A stretch of 43,221 nucleotides of DNA from Microbacterium sp. ACRRU (GTDB lineage: Bacteria > Actinomycetota > Actinomycetes > Actinomycetales > Microbacteriaceae): contig NZ_JAKRNI010000024.1 of the NCBI RefSeq assembly GCF_022346945.1, positions 1 through 43,221 of the forward strand, in the 5' to 3' direction. The translations under genes were made by a program, and so were the position numbers. The notes beneath the pieces are model-generated. The model was not told the DNA's origin, did not search any database, and saw only the letters and a program-made list of their open reading frames with translations. Numbering within the stretch: the first letter of the stretch is position 1; every line of letters begins with the position of its first letter. Shown one piece after another: positions 16,081 through 24,561 of the stretch.

Positions 16081-16115
16081 TGCACGTTTGTTCAAGGGGC
16101 TTGCAACAACGTGCA
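16081..16115. promoter_or_regulatory. Palindromic operator of the regulator/glpD intergenic region
   Basis: Left half TGCACGTTTGTTCAAG (16081-16096) and right half CTTGCAACAACGTGCA (16100-16115) are inverted at 13 of 16 positions, with a 3-base centre; the outer 8 bases match perfectly. A glpD promoter can be drawn as TTGCAA (16101-16106), 17 bases, CATCCT (16124-16129), so the right half covers the -35. SorC-type regulators bind long imperfect palindromes of this kind. Confidence 0.7.
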
Positions 16116-16161
16116 GATGGGCGCATCCTTTCTCGTACCCCAACGAAAGGTCGCAGTCGAC

Positions 16162-17880
16162 ATGTCGTCCCCCTCACCTTCGCTTCGCGCCGACGTCCAG
16201 GCGCTCCGTGACGCCGAGGACCTCGACGTCCTCATCATCGGAGGGGGCATCAACGGCATCGCCACCCTCCGCGATCTCGCCCTGCAAGGCGTGAAAGTCG
16301 CCCTCGTCGAACGCGGCGACTTCGTCTCCGGCGCCTCGTCCGCCTCCAGCCACATGGTCCACGGCGGCATCCGGTACCTCGAGAACGGCGAGTTCCGGCT
16401 CGTGAAGGAAGCCGTGACCGAGCGCAACGATCTGCTGAAGACCGCGCCGCACTACGTCAAGCCGCTCGAGACCACGATCCCGATCTACAAGACGTTCTCC
16501 GGCATCCTGTCGGCTCCGTTCCGCCTGCTCGTCACGCACGGACGCGGCAAGCCCAACGAGCGCGGCGCGCTGCTGATCAAGGTCGGCCTCATCATGTACG
16601 ACACCTTCTCGCGCGACGGCGGGACCGTCCCCCGGCACAAGTTCCTGGGCAAGAAGAAGTCGCTCGCCGAGCTGCCCCGGCTGAACCCCGACCTCGCCTA
16701 CACCGCCACGTACTTCGACGCCTCCATGCACGACCCCGAGCGCATCGCGCTCGACGTCCTGCACGACGGCATCGTCGCCGGTGGCGGGCGCACGCAGGCG
16801 GTCAACTACGTCTCCGCGGTCGGCGCCGACGAGAACGGCGTGCGGGTGCGCGACGAGGTCTCGGGCGAGGAGTTCTCCGTCAAGGCGAAGGTCATCCTGA
16901 ACACCTCGGGGCCGTGGACCGACCTCACCAACGGCGCGATGGGGCTTCCGACGCAGTTCATGGGCGGGACCAAGGGTTCGCACATCGTGCTCGACAACCC
17001 CGAGCTGCTGGCCGCGACGGGCGGTCGCGAGATCTTCTTCGAGCACTCCGACGGTCGCATCGTCCTCATCTACCCGCTGAAGGACCGCGTCCTCGTCGGT
17101 ACCACCGACATCGACGCCGACCCGTCGACGCCCGTGGTGTGCACCGACGATGAGATCGAGTACTTCTTCGACCTCATCGGCCACGTCTTCCCCACCGTCA
17201 GCGTGGATCGCACGCAGATCGTCTACACCTTCTCCGGCATCCGCCCCCTGCCGCGCCACGACGACACCGCGCCCGGATTCGTCTCGCGCGACTACCGCAT
17301 CGTCGAGGACGAGATCGCCGGCACCCCGTCGATGAGCCTCGTGGGTGGCAAGTGGACCACCTTCCGCGCCCTCGCCGAGCACCTCAGCATGAAGACGCTG
17401 CAGAAGCTGCGTCGACCGCACCGGGTGAGCACGCAGGGCCTCCCGATCGGTGGCGGCAAGGGCTTCCCGGCGAGCCAGGAAGAGCGTCGGCGCTGGATCG
17501 CCGCTCGCACGAATGCGCACTCGGCAGCCCTCGTGGATGCCATGCTCGAGCGCTACGGCACGCGCGCGGATGCGATCCTCGACGTCCTGCCGGCGGAGCC
17601 GACGGCGCTGGCGAACGTCCCCGGCTACTACCGCGAAGAGCTGGTGTGGATCGCCGAGAACGAGCAGGTCGTCCACCTGATCGACGTCCTCCTGCGCCGC
17701 ACCCACCTCGCGTTCGTGGGCGGCATGACCGAGCGCACGCTGCGGGAGGTCGCGGAGACGATCGCCGGTCCGCTCGGATGGGACGCCGCGCGTGTCGACG
17801 AGGAGATCGCGCGCGCGACCGAGGCGCTGCGCACCGCGCACCGGGTCGATCTCGAGGAAGCCGGCGTCGCCACAATTTGA
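16162..17880 (+). CDS. glpD: Glycerol-3-phosphate dehydrogenase (FAD, aerobic)
   Basis: 572 residues. GlpD oxidises glycerol-3-phosphate to DHAP at the membrane and passes electrons to quinone. The FAD-binding loop is IIGGGINGIATLRD (about 25-38), followed by the family signature with SHMVHGGIRYLENGEF. Later parts include GTKGSHIVLDNPEL, YPLKDRVLVGTTDID, FSGIRPLPRHDD and GGKWTTFRALAEH. AAAGG lies 11 bases before the ATG. It lies downstream of the palindromic operator and is followed by glpF and glpK in the same direction. Confidence 0.96.
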   Translation: MSSPSPSLRADVQALRDAEDLDVLIIGGGINGIATLRDLALQGVKVALVERGDFVSGASSASSHMVHGGIRYLENGEFRLVKEAVTERNDLLKTAPHYVKPLETTIPIYKTFSGILSAPFRLLVTHGRGKPNERGALLIKVGLIMYDTFSRDGGTVPRHKFLGKKKSLAELPRLNPDLAYTATYFDASMHDPERIALDVLHDGIVAGGGRTQAVNYVSAVGADENGVRVRDEVSGEEFSVKAKVILNTSGPWTDLTNGAMGLPTQFMGGTKGSHIVLDNPELLAATGGREIFFEHSDGRIVLIYPLKDRVLVGTTDIDADPSTPVVCTDDEIEYFFDLIGHVFPTVSVDRTQIVYTFSGIRPLPRHDDTAPGFVSRDYRIVEDEIAGTPSMSLVGGKWTTFRALAEHLSMKTLQKLRRPHRVSTQGLPIGGGKGFPASQEERRRWIAARTNAHSAALVDAMLERYGTRADAILDVLPAEPTALANVPGYYREELVWIAENEQVVHLIDVLLRRTHLAFVGGMTERTLREVAETIAGPLGWDAARVDEEIARATEALRTAHRVDLEEAGVATI

Positions 17881-17886
17881 GAGAAC

Positions 17887-17918
17887 GTGCGGGCGCGCCT
17901 TCTGTTGCGCGCCCGCAC
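17887..17918 (+). terminator. Strong GC hairpin after glpD
   Basis: GTGCGGGCGCGC (17887-17898) and GCGCGCCCGCAC (17907-17918) form 12 perfect pairs with an 8-base loop, starting 7 bases after the glpD stop. No U-run follows, so it may slow or protect the transcript end rather than act as a classic intrinsic terminator. Confidence 0.65.
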
Positions 17919-17932
17919 GGCGGTCATAGGTT
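17905..17932 (+). promoter_or_regulatory. Possible promoter of glpF (TTGCGC - 16 - TAGGTT)
   Basis: TAGGTT (17927-17932) fits the -10 pattern used in this window, with TTGCGC 16 bases upstream lying inside the preceding hairpin. It would give a start near 17939 and a leader of about 60 bases to the glpF ATG. Confidence 0.4.
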
Positions 17933-17998
17933 CGAGACACCGAGCCGCACACGTCCGCGCCGATGGGGGCCGGGCAAAACAGAAAGGTCGATGACGAC

Positions 17999-18757
17999 AT
18001 GCAAGAAGTGAATCTGGGGCTGTACTTCCTTTCGGAGGTCGTCGGCACCGCCATGCTGATCCTGCTGGGTTGTGGCGTGGTCGCCAATGTGGCGCTGGCC
18101 AAGACCAAGGGCAATGCCGGTGGATTCCTGATGGTGAACTGGGGTTGGGGCCTCGCGGTCTTCGCCGGTGTCATCGTCTCCGCCTACTCCGGCGCACAGC
18201 TGAACCCCGCCGTGTCGATCGGACTCCTGGTCCACGGCGACATCACCATCGCGCAGTTCTTCGTGGCCGTTGCCGCCCAGCTCGTGGGTGCCATCATCGG
18301 TGCGGTGCTGGCGTGGGCGTCCTACAAGCAGCACTTCGACGACGAGCCGGACCCGGCCGCCAAGCTTGGCGTGTTCTCGACCGGCCCCGCGATCCGCTCC
18401 TACGGCTTCAACTTCGTCACCGAGGTCATCGCGACGTTCGTCCTGGTGTTCGTGATCTTCGGATTCCGTGACTACGGCGTCGCCGACATCGGCGTGCCCG
18501 GCGGCCTCGGTGGCCTGTCGGCCGTCCCGGTGGCGCTGCTGGTGGTCGGTATCGGCGCCTCGCTGGGTGGCCCCACCGGCTACGCCATCAACCCTGCCCG
18601 TGACCTCGGACCCCGCATCGCGCACGCCCTGCTGCCCATCAAGGGCAAGGGTTCCAGCGACTGGGGCTACTCGTGGGTGCCCGTCGCCGGCCCCCTCGTC
18701 GGAGGCGCGCTCGCCGGCCTCCTGGCCCCCGTCCTCCTCGGCTTCGTCGCCGCATGA
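17999..18757 (+). CDS. glpF: Glycerol uptake facilitator (aquaglyceroporin, MIP family)
   Basis: 252 residues with about six membrane helices and the two half-helices marked by the NPA motifs AQLNPAVSIG and AINPARDLGPR. GlpF lets glycerol diffuse across the membrane, where GlpK traps it. The Asp after the second NPAR is typical of glycerol rather than water channels. AAAGG stands 11 bases before the ATG, the same layout as at glpD. Hairpins flank the gene on both sides (17887-17918 and 18763-18790), suggesting separate control of each glp gene. Confidence 0.96.
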   Translation: MQEVNLGLYFLSEVVGTAMLILLGCGVVANVALAKTKGNAGGFLMVNWGWGLAVFAGVIVSAYSGAQLNPAVSIGLLVHGDITIAQFFVAVAAQLVGAIIGAVLAWASYKQHFDDEPDPAAKLGVFSTGPAIRSYGFNFVTEVIATFVLVFVIFGFRDYGVADIGVPGGLGGLSAVPVALLVVGIGASLGGPTGYAINPARDLGPRIAHALLPIKGKGSSDWGYSWVPVAGPLVGGALAGLLAPVLLGFVAA

Positions 18758-18762
18758 TCCCC

Positions 18763-18790
18763 GCGGGGGTGTCGTCAACGACACCCCCGC
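18763..18790 (+). terminator. Hairpin between glpF and glpK
   Basis: GCGGGGGTGTCG (18763-18774) pairs perfectly with CGACACCCCCGC (18779-18790) around a TCAA loop, and pyrimidine-rich sequence follows. I see no promoter between it and glpK, so it may be a partial terminator or an mRNA-stabilising end. Confidence 0.75.
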
Positions 18791-18839
18791 GCCTCTTCCT
18801 CACCCATTCCCCTTCCTCTACTGACAAAGGAGTCCATTC

Positions 18840-20351
18840 ATGGCCGACTACGTCCTTGCCATCGACCAGGGCACGACCTCGACCCGCGCGATGATCTTCA
18901 ACAAGTCCGGCGGTGTCGTCTCCGTCGGACAGAAAGAGCACGAGCAGATCTTCCCCAAGGCCGGGTGGGTCGAGCACGACCCGCTGGAGATCTGGCACAA
19001 CACCCAGGAAGTGATCGGCCTCGCCCTGAGCCGTGCCGACATCACCCGCCACGACATCGCCGCCGTCGGCATCACCAACCAGCGCGAGACGGCGGTGGTG
19101 TGGGACAAGAACACCGGAAAGCCCGTCTACAACGCCATCGTGTGGCAGGACACCCGCACGCAGTCGATCGTCGACCGTCTCGCCGACGGTGACGTCGAGC
19201 GCTACAAGAGCGTCGTGGGCCTGCCGCTGGCGACCTACTTCTCGGGCACGAAGATCGTGTGGATCCTCGAGAACGTCGACGGCGCGCGCGAGAAGGCGGA
19301 GGCGGGCGACCTCCTCTTCGGCACGACCGACAGCTGGGTGCTGTGGAACCTCACCGGCGGCATCGACGGCGGTGTCCACGCCACCGACGTCACCAACGCC
19401 AGCCGGACCCTCTTCATGGACCTCGAGACGCTCGAGTGGCGCGACGACATCCTCGCCGACTTCGGCGTGCCGCGGTCGATGATGCCCGAGATCCGCTCGT
19501 CCTCCGAGGTGTACGGAACGGTCGAGTCCTCGTCGTTGCTGCGCGAGACGCCCGTGGCCGGCATCCTCGGCGACCAGCAGGCCGCGACCTTCGGTCAGGC
19601 CGCCTTCGATCCGGGCGAGAGCAAGAACACCTACGGCACCGGTAACTTCCTCATCTTCCAGACGGGTGAGGAGATCGTCCACTCCAAGAACGGTCTGCTG
19701 ACGACCCTCGGCTACAAGCTCGGCGACCAGCCCGCACGGTACGCGCTGGAAGGCTCGATCGCCGTCACCGGTTCGCTCATCCAGTGGCTGCGCGACCAGC
19801 TCGGCATCATCTCGTCGGCGCCCGAGGTCGAAGCTCTGGCCAGCTCGGTCGACGACAACGGCGGCGTGTACTTCGTGCCGGCGTTCTCGGGCCTGTTCGC
19901 CCCGTACTGGCGTCCCGACGCCCGCGGCGCGATCGTGGGCATGACCCGTTACGTCAACAAGGGCCACATCGCGCGCGCCGCTCTGGAGGCCACGGCCTTC
20001 CAGACGCGGGAGGTGCTCGACGCGGTCAACGCCGACTCCGGTGTCGACCTCACCGAGCTCAAGGTCGACGGCGGTATGACCGCCAACGACGCGCTCATGC
20101 AGTTCCAGGCCGACATCCTCGGCGTGCCCGTCGTGCGTCCGGTGGTCGCCGAGACCACCGCGCTCGGTGCCGCGTACGCGGCTGGCCTCGCCGTCGGGTT
20201 CTGGGACAACCTCGACGACCTCCGCGCCAACTGGCAGGAGGACAAGCGCTGGGAGCCCGACATGGACTCCGGCGAGCGCGACCGCGAGCTGCGCCTGTGG
20301 AAGAAGGCCGTCACGAAGTCGATGGACTGGGTCGACGAGGACGTGCGCTGA
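18840..20351 (+). CDS. glpK: Glycerol kinase
   Basis: 503 residues. GlpK phosphorylates glycerol to glycerol-3-phosphate with ATP. The start [18 protein letters not shown] is the FGGY ATPase phosphate loop; [29 protein letters not shown] and the C-terminal [20 protein letters not shown] are family signatures. AAAGGAG lies 9 bases before the ATG. It completes the GlpF-GlpK-GlpD route to DHAP and is followed by a clear terminator. Confidence 0.97.
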   Translation: MADYVLAIDQGTTSTRAMIFNKSGGVVSVGQKEHEQIFPKAGWVEHDPLEIWHNTQEVIGLALSRADITRHDIAAVGITNQRETAVVWDKNTGKPVYNAIVWQDTRTQSIVDRLADGDVERYKSVVGLPLATYFSGTKIVWILENVDGAREKAEAGDLLFGTTDSWVLWNLTGGIDGGVHATDVTNASRTLFMDLETLEWRDDILADFGVPRSMMPEIRSSSEVYGTVESSSLLRETPVAGILGDQQAATFGQAAFDPGESKNTYGTGNFLIFQTGEEIVHSKNGLLTTLGYKLGDQPARYALEGSIAVTGSLIQWLRDQLGIISSAPEVEALASSVDDNGGVYFVPAFSGLFAPYWRPDARGAIVGMTRYVNKGHIARAALEATAFQTREVLDAVNADSGVDLTELKVDGGMTANDALMQFQADILGVPVVRPVVAETTALGAAYAAGLAVGFWDNLDDLRANWQEDKRWEPDMDSGERDRELRLWKKAVTKSMDWVDEDVR

Positions 20352-20369
20352 ACCCTCCCCCGCAGGAGC

Positions 20370-20402
20370 GGAACCCCGTCGGCTTCGTGCCGGCGGGGTT
20401 CC
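20370..20402 (+). terminator. Terminator after glpK
   Basis: GGAACCCCGTCGG (20370-20382) pairs with CCGGCGGGGTTCC (20390-20402), 13 pairs with one G-T, and a 7-base loop. A TTT follows shortly after. It can serve the convergent osmC-like gene too. Confidence 0.8.
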
Positions 20403-20431
20403 GTCGTTTCGGGGTAGTGGCGTCGAATCGC

Positions 20432-20902
20432 TCAGGCGGCGGTCACGACGGGCTCGTGCCGGACCGGGAAGTTCACCGAGTTCGCGATGAAGCACCACTC
20501 GCGCGCCTGCCGGTGCGCGGCCACGGCGGCGTCGATCATCGACGAATCGGCCACCACGACCTGCGGGCGCAGCAGGACGTCGGAGAACGCTCCCCCGCCC
20601 TTGCCGTCCTCGACGAGCGTTCCGCTGGCGTCATCCCGATACGACACCACGACCACCCCCGTCTTCACGCACGCGTACAGATACGACAACAGGTGGCATT
20701 CGCTCAGCGCCCCCAGCAGGAGTTCCTCCGGGTTCCATTTCGACCCGTCGCCGCGGAAGGGCGTGTCGGCGGATGCCTCGACGAGCGGCTTGCCATCGAC
20801 CTCGAGCGAGACCGAGCGGTCATAGTCGCGGTATCCGCTCGTCCCGGTCCCCCGGTCGCCGGTCCACGTCGCGCGCAGACGGTACTGGTGCTCTCCGTTC
20901 AT
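20432..20902 (-). CDS. OsmC family protein
   Basis: 156 residues. The N-terminal beta sheet with TWTGDRGTGTSGYRDYDRS, then KWNPEELLLGALSECHLLSY and HRQAREWCFIANSV, match OsmC/Ohr-like proteins, thiol peroxidases that reduce organic hydroperoxides. Cysteines in SECHLL and REWCFI are at the positions of the reactive pair. This shape is closer to OsmC/YhfA-like members than to Ohr. ATG 20902 has CAGGAT 6 bases upstream, consistent with a leaderless transcript and no Shine-Dalgarno. Confidence 0.9.
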   Translation of the reverse strand: MNGEHQYRLRATWTGDRGTGTSGYRDYDRSVSLEVDGKPLVEASADTPFRGDGSKWNPEELLLGALSECHLLSYLYACVKTGVVVVSYRDDASGTLVEDGKGGGAFSDVLLRPQVVVADSSMIDAAVAAHRQAREWCFIANSVNFPVRHEPVVTAA

Positions 20903-20908
20903 GGTTCC

Positions 20909-20914
20909 ATCCTG
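20909..20914 (-). promoter_or_regulatory. -10-like box CAGGAT of the osmC-like gene
   Basis: CAGGAT (20914-20909) is followed by GGAACC and ATG at 20902. It differs from TAGGAT at the first base only, and the spacing is 6 bases. Confidence 0.4.
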
Positions 20915-20935
20915 CTCCCTCCCGCGCGCACGTCG

Positions 20936-20997
20936 CGTGAGTCGCCAGGATTTGTCGCCTCGCGAGGCCGAGAAGCGACAAACCTTGGCGACTCGCG
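20936..20997. repeat. Long inverted repeat between the osmC-like and asparaginase genes
   Basis: Bases 20940-20958 (AGTCGCCAGGATTTGTCGC) and 20975-20993 (GCGACAAACCTTGGCGACT) are inverted at 17 of 19 positions. Three more standard pairs and one G-T extend the stem to 20936/20997. The 16-base loop contains CTCGCGAG. The repeat lies in a divergent gap upstream of both promoters. It could be a regulator site, a REP-like element, or a more distant relative of the 71-bp family. Confidence 0.75.
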
Positions 20998-21004
20998 CCC
21001 GCAC

Positions 21005-21032
21005 CTGACGGGACGGACCCGGCGGATACGAT
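21005..21032 (+). promoter_or_regulatory. Leaderless promoter of the asparaginase gene (CTGACG - 16 - TACGAT)
   Basis: TACGAT (21027-21032) is followed by GGACGG and ATG at 21039. CTGACG (21005-21010) is a reasonable -35 at 16 bases. Confidence 0.6.
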
Positions 21033-21038
21033 GGACGG

Positions 21039-22022
21039 ATGCCTGCAACGTCCCCGGATGCCGTCGAACTCGCTGTCGTCGAACGCAGCGGATTCATCGA
21101 GTCGCGCCATCACGGCGTCGCCGTGGTGCTGTCCCCGGATGGCTCGGAGCACCTCTCGCTCGGCGACCCGGGGGCACCGTTCCTCCCCCGCTCGAGCATG
21201 AAGCCGCTTCAGGCGCTCGCGTGTCTGTCGGCGGGTGCAGACCTGAGCGGAGAACGCCTCGCGCTGGCGATGGCGAGCCACTGCGGCACCGACCGCCATG
21301 CGGAGGTCGCCCGTGGCATCCTGCAGTCGGCGGGTCTGACCGAAGACGATCTGGGCTGCCCCGCCGCCTGGCCGAGCGACACGCAGACGCGCGACGAGCT
21401 CGTCCGCGACCACGGCGTTCCTTCCCCGCTGCGGATGAACTGCTCGGGCAAGCATGCCGCGATGCTTCTCACCTGCGTGACGAACGGCTGGTCCACCGCG
21501 GACTACCTCGACCTGCAGCACCCGCTGCAGGTGCACATCCGCGAGGTCATCGAACGGCTCGTCGGCGAACGGGTCACCACGACGGCCATCGACGGGTGCG
21601 GGGCTCCCGTCTACGCCATGAGCCTCACCGGGCTCGCCCGTGCCATCCAACGGATCGCGACGTCGTCGGAGCGGTCGCCGTTCGCTCTGCACCGCAGTGC
21701 GGGTGCCCTCGTGCGTGCCGTCCGGGAGCACCCGTGGACCATCGACGGTCCGGGCCGTCCCGACACGATCGTCATCGAGCGCCTCGGGGTGTTCGCGAAG
21801 ATGGGCGCCGAGGGTGTGCAGGTCATGACCGCGCCCGACGGCACCACCGTGGCGCTGAAGATGCTCGACGGCTCCAACCGCGCGGGCCACGCCGTCGCTC
21901 TGCGTCTGCTCGAGCGCGCGGGCTCCCTCGACGCGGCCGCCGTTGCGGACGTGCTTCCCGCGCTGGGGCTGACCGTGCTCGGCGGCGGTCAGCAGGTGGG
22001 TGTCATCCGCGCCGCGGTGTGA
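21039..22022 (+). CDS. L-asparaginase, Rhizobium etli type (class 3)
   Basis: 327 residues. These enzymes hydrolyse asparagine to aspartate and ammonia, and are unrelated to E. coli AnsA/AnsB. The serine-lysine site is RSSMKP (Ser52, Lys55), with SHCGTD (Ser80) nearby. The zinc or structural residues of the R. etli enzyme appear as MNCSGKHAAM (Cys135, Lys138) and DGCGAPVYA (Cys187). The C-terminal GGGQQVGVI is also conserved. It is predicted to be cytoplasmic, with no signal peptide. It converges on an amino-acid-type permease gene, a plausible functional partner. Confidence 0.92.
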   Translation: MPATSPDAVELAVVERSGFIESRHHGVAVVLSPDGSEHLSLGDPGAPFLPRSSMKPLQALACLSAGADLSGERLALAMASHCGTDRHAEVARGILQSAGLTEDDLGCPAAWPSDTQTRDELVRDHGVPSPLRMNCSGKHAAMLLTCVTNGWSTADYLDLQHPLQVHIREVIERLVGERVTTTAIDGCGAPVYAMSLTGLARAIQRIATSSERSPFALHRSAGALVRAVREHPWTIDGPGRPDTIVIERLGVFAKMGAEGVQVMTAPDGTTVALKMLDGSNRAGHAVALRLLERAGSLDAAAVADVLPALGLTVLGGGQQVGVIRAAV

Positions 22023-22049
22023 ACGCACCCGACCGCTGACCGCCGCGGA

Positions 22050-23582
22050 TCAGATGCCGCCGTCGACCGACCGGGGGTAGGTGATGGGCTCGTCGGGCAC
22101 CAGCACCTCGGTGTCGCGGTTCAGGCTCTCGCCGCGGAAGAACGGCTTCGACGTCGGCACGAGGTACCAGACGATCATCAGGACGACACCGAGGGCCAGC
22201 GCCCCGATACCGACCACGAAGGTTCCGCCGATGCCGAAGAGCACCGTGTAGCCGTACTCCGGGTCGTACATGTCGATCGCCGACTGGACGAAGGCGTAGG
22301 TCAGCATGAGCGCGCCCAGGAGCGGCAGGATGCCGCGGTACACCAGGTTCCTGCCCGACGTGAAGAGGTCACGTCGGTAGTACCAGACGCACGCGTAGCC
22401 GGTGATGGCGTAGTAGAAGGCGATGGCCAGCCCGAGCGACAGGATCGAGTCCTGCAGGATGTTGTCGCTGATCAGCGTCATCCCCACGTAGTACACGCTC
22501 GCGACGATGCCCATGACGAGCGTGGAGAACGAGGGCGTCTGGAACCGCGGGTGCACCGTGCTGAAGCGTCGTGGCAGCGCCTTGTACGCCGCCATGGCGA
22601 GCGTTCCGCGGGCCGTCGGCAGGATCGTCGTCTGGGTGGACGAGACCGCCGAGATGAGGACGGCGACGATGAGGATCCAGCCGAACGGGCCGAAGAGCCC
22701 GTCCTTCAGCGCGAGGAAGACGTCGTCGGCGTTATCGACGTTGCCCAGCCCCACTCCGTCCTCGCCGACGCCCGCGTACATCATCGCGGCGACCGTGACC
22801 GAGACGTAGGTGCCCAGCAGAATGACCGTCGTCAGCAGCGCCGCGCGGCCCGGAATGCGCTTGGGGTCCTTCGTCTCTTCGTTGAGGGCGAGGCAGGTGT
22901 CCCAACCCCAGTAGATGAACAGAGCCAGCAGCACGGCTTCGGTGAATCCGCTCCAGTCGGTGAAGCCGAGCGGGTTGAACCAGGCGAGATCGAACGGGGT
23001 CGGGTTCGGCGCCGTGCCGTCGAAGAACTTCCAGAGCGCCACCACGACGAACAGCACCAGAACCAGGTACTGGACGGCGAGCAGGATGTTCTGGAGTCGC
23101 TCGCCGATCTCGACGCCGCGGTAGCTGACATAGGTCATCGCGGCGATGAACGCGACACCGGTCGCGGTGACGAGCGGGACGTTCTCGGCCAGCGAGCCGT
23201 CGCCGATGAGGGTCCACAGGTAGATGCCGGCGATCTGCGCGAGGTTGGCCAGGACGACCATTCCGGCCACGGCGACGCCCCACCCGCCCATCCAACCGAC
23301 CCACGGGCCGAATGCCTTGGTCCCCCACGTGAACGTCGTCCCACAGTCGGGGACCTCGTTGTTCAGCTCGCGGTACGCGAAGGCGATAAAGAGCATCGGG
23401 ATGAACGCGAGGATGAAGGCGATGGGCGCCGAGGCGCCGACGGCGAGGACGACGAAGCCCAGGGTGGCCACGAGCGAGTACACCGGGGCCGTCGAGGCGA
23501 GACCGATGACGGTCGAGCCCCAGAGTCCCAGAGTTCCCGCGGCCAGGCCCTTGCCGGCCGTCCGTTCGGGTGCGGAGGTCAT
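22050..23582 (-). CDS. APC family permease
   Basis: 510 residues with about 12 membrane helices. The start (GLAAGTLGLWGSTVIGLAST, APVYSLVATLG) and the YRELNNEVPDCGTTFTWGTK segment are typical of the APC (amino acid-polyamine-organocation) superfamily, and SSTQTTILPTARGTLAMAAY of one large actinobacterial subgroup. The substrate cannot be read from sequence. The promoter is unusually clear: TTGACC, 18 bases, TACGTT, 6 bases, ATG, fixing the start and predicting a leaderless transcript. Confidence 0.9.
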   Translation of the reverse strand: MTSAPERTAGKGLAAGTLGLWGSTVIGLASTAPVYSLVATLGFVVLAVGASAPIAFILAFIPMLFIAFAYRELNNEVPDCGTTFTWGTKAFGPWVGWMGGWGVAVAGMVVLANLAQIAGIYLWTLIGDGSLAENVPLVTATGVAFIAAMTYVSYRGVEIGERLQNILLAVQYLVLVLFVVVALWKFFDGTAPNPTPFDLAWFNPLGFTDWSGFTEAVLLALFIYWGWDTCLALNEETKDPKRIPGRAALLTTVILLGTYVSVTVAAMMYAGVGEDGVGLGNVDNADDVFLALKDGLFGPFGWILIVAVLISAVSSTQTTILPTARGTLAMAAYKALPRRFSTVHPRFQTPSFSTLVMGIVASVYYVGMTLISDNILQDSILSLGLAIAFYYAITGYACVWYYRRDLFTSGRNLVYRGILPLLGALMLTYAFVQSAIDMYDPEYGYTVLFGIGGTFVVGIGALALGVVLMIVWYLVPTSKPFFRGESLNRDTEVLVPDEPITYPRSVDGGI

Positions 23583-23588
23583 CTGCTG

Positions 23589-23618
23589 AACGTAGAAGTC
23601 CGGGCACCCCCGGGTCAA
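23589..23618 (-). promoter_or_regulatory. Leaderless promoter of the APC permease (TTGACC - 18 - TACGTT)
   Basis: On the minus strand TTGACC (23618-23613), an 18-base spacer and TACGTT (23594-23589) are followed by CAGCAG and ATG at 23582. Confidence 0.7.
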
Positions 23619-23628
23619 GCACCGAGGA

Positions 23629-24402
23629 TCAGGCGGCGTGGCGCGAGACGTCGAGCACGACGATCGTGATGTTGTCGCGGCCGCCGTTCTCGAGGGCCGC
23701 GGCCATCATGGCCTCGACCGCTCGCGCGGGATCCGGGTTCGCCTCGAGGAAGTGGCGGATGCCGAAATCGGTGAGCTCCTTCGTCAACCCGTCGGAGCAG
23801 ATGACGAAACGATCGCCGTCCAGCACCTCGAGGCGCAGGTAGTCCGGCTTGACGCTGTCGCTGGGGCCGACGGCGCGCGTGATGACGTTGCCGTACGGGT
23901 GGTTCTCGGCCTCTTCCGGGCTCAATCGCCCCGCGGCGATGAGTTCCTGGACGACGGAGTGATCGGTGGTGATCTGGACGATGTCGTCGTCGCGCAGCAG
24001 ATAGACCCGCGAATCCCCGATGTTGAGGGTCACCCAGTGGGGCTCGTCTCCGCTGGCCTCCAGGTACAGGCCGGTGAGAGTGGTGCCGGTTCCCTCGTCC
24101 GTGGTCTCGGGATGGGAGACGATGTCTTTCACGGCCCGAGCGAGCGCCTTCTCGATGTTCTTCGGCGACACCGCGCCGCTTTCGACCACGGCGCGGAGGC
24201 GATCGACGGTGCTCGCGCTGGCGATCTCGCCACCGAGATGACCGCCCATGCCATCGGCGACGACGAAGAGCGGGTACTCGGCCAACAGCGCATCCTGGTT
24301 GACCTCGCGCCGCTTGCCGGTGTCGGTCGTCGCCGCCCAGGAGAGGTCGAGAGCGCCCCCCGCGACGGGAACGGTACGCGTGTGCGTGGTCACCTCGGGC
24401 AC
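23629..24402 (-). CDS. PP2C-family serine/threonine protein phosphatase
   Basis: 257 residues from GTG 24402. PP2C enzymes remove phosphate from Ser/Thr using two metal ions. Conserved parts are present: NQDAL (Asp37), VVADGMGGHLGGE (Asp50), GTGTTL, IGDSRVYLLRDDD, TTDHS, CSDGLTKEL and DNITIVVLDV. No membrane segment is seen, so it is a compact cytoplasmic form. The GTG is preferred because GGAGG lies 8 bases upstream; an ATG at 24459 lies inside the TAGGAT promoter box and would be upstream of the transcript start. No kinase partner gene is in the window. Confidence 0.93.
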   Translation of the reverse strand: MPEVTTHTRTVPVAGGALDLSWAATTDTGKRREVNQDALLAEYPLFVVADGMGGHLGGEIASASTVDRLRAVVESGAVSPKNIEKALARAVKDIVSHPETTDEGTGTTLTGLYLEASGDEPHWVTLNIGDSRVYLLRDDDIVQITTDHSVVQELIAAGRLSPEEAENHPYGNVITRAVGPSDSVKPDYLRLEVLDGDRFVICSDGLTKELTDFGIRHFLEANPDPARAVEAMMAAALENGGRDNITIVVLDVSRHAA

Positions 24403-24457
24403 TAACTGATCCTCCGGTTGGCCGACATCCTCGCCGGCGGGACCGCGCGGCCCTGCC

Positions 24458-24463
24458 ATCCTA
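24458..24463 (-). promoter_or_regulatory. -10 box TAGGAT of the PP2C gene
   Basis: TAGGAT (24463-24458) predicts a start near 24451 and an untranslated leader of about 49 bases with GGAGG at 24415-24411. This is a conventional leadered transcript, in contrast to most genes here. Confidence 0.55.
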
Positions 24464-24520
24464 GTCGACCGGCGGCCCCGCGCTCGGGACGCCGAGCGCG
24501 CGGCGTCGTCGACCGAGAGC

Positions 24521-24555
24521 GCGACGAACTCCCCGGTGCGCGGGGAGCTCGTCGC
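24521..24555 (-). terminator. Hairpin after the DUF5684-like gene
   Basis: GCGACGA-CTCCCC (24521-24534, one unpaired base) pairs with GGGGAG-TCGTCGC (24542-24555), 13 pairs and one mismatch. It follows the minus-strand gene ending at 24562. There is no U-run. Confidence 0.65.
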
Positions 24556-24561
24556 GGATGG

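Noticed and set aside
24403..24459. Upstream ATG start (24459) for the PP2C gene
   Set aside because: That ATG overlaps the TAGGAT -10 box and would lie upstream of the transcript; GTG 24402 has GGAGG at 8 bases.
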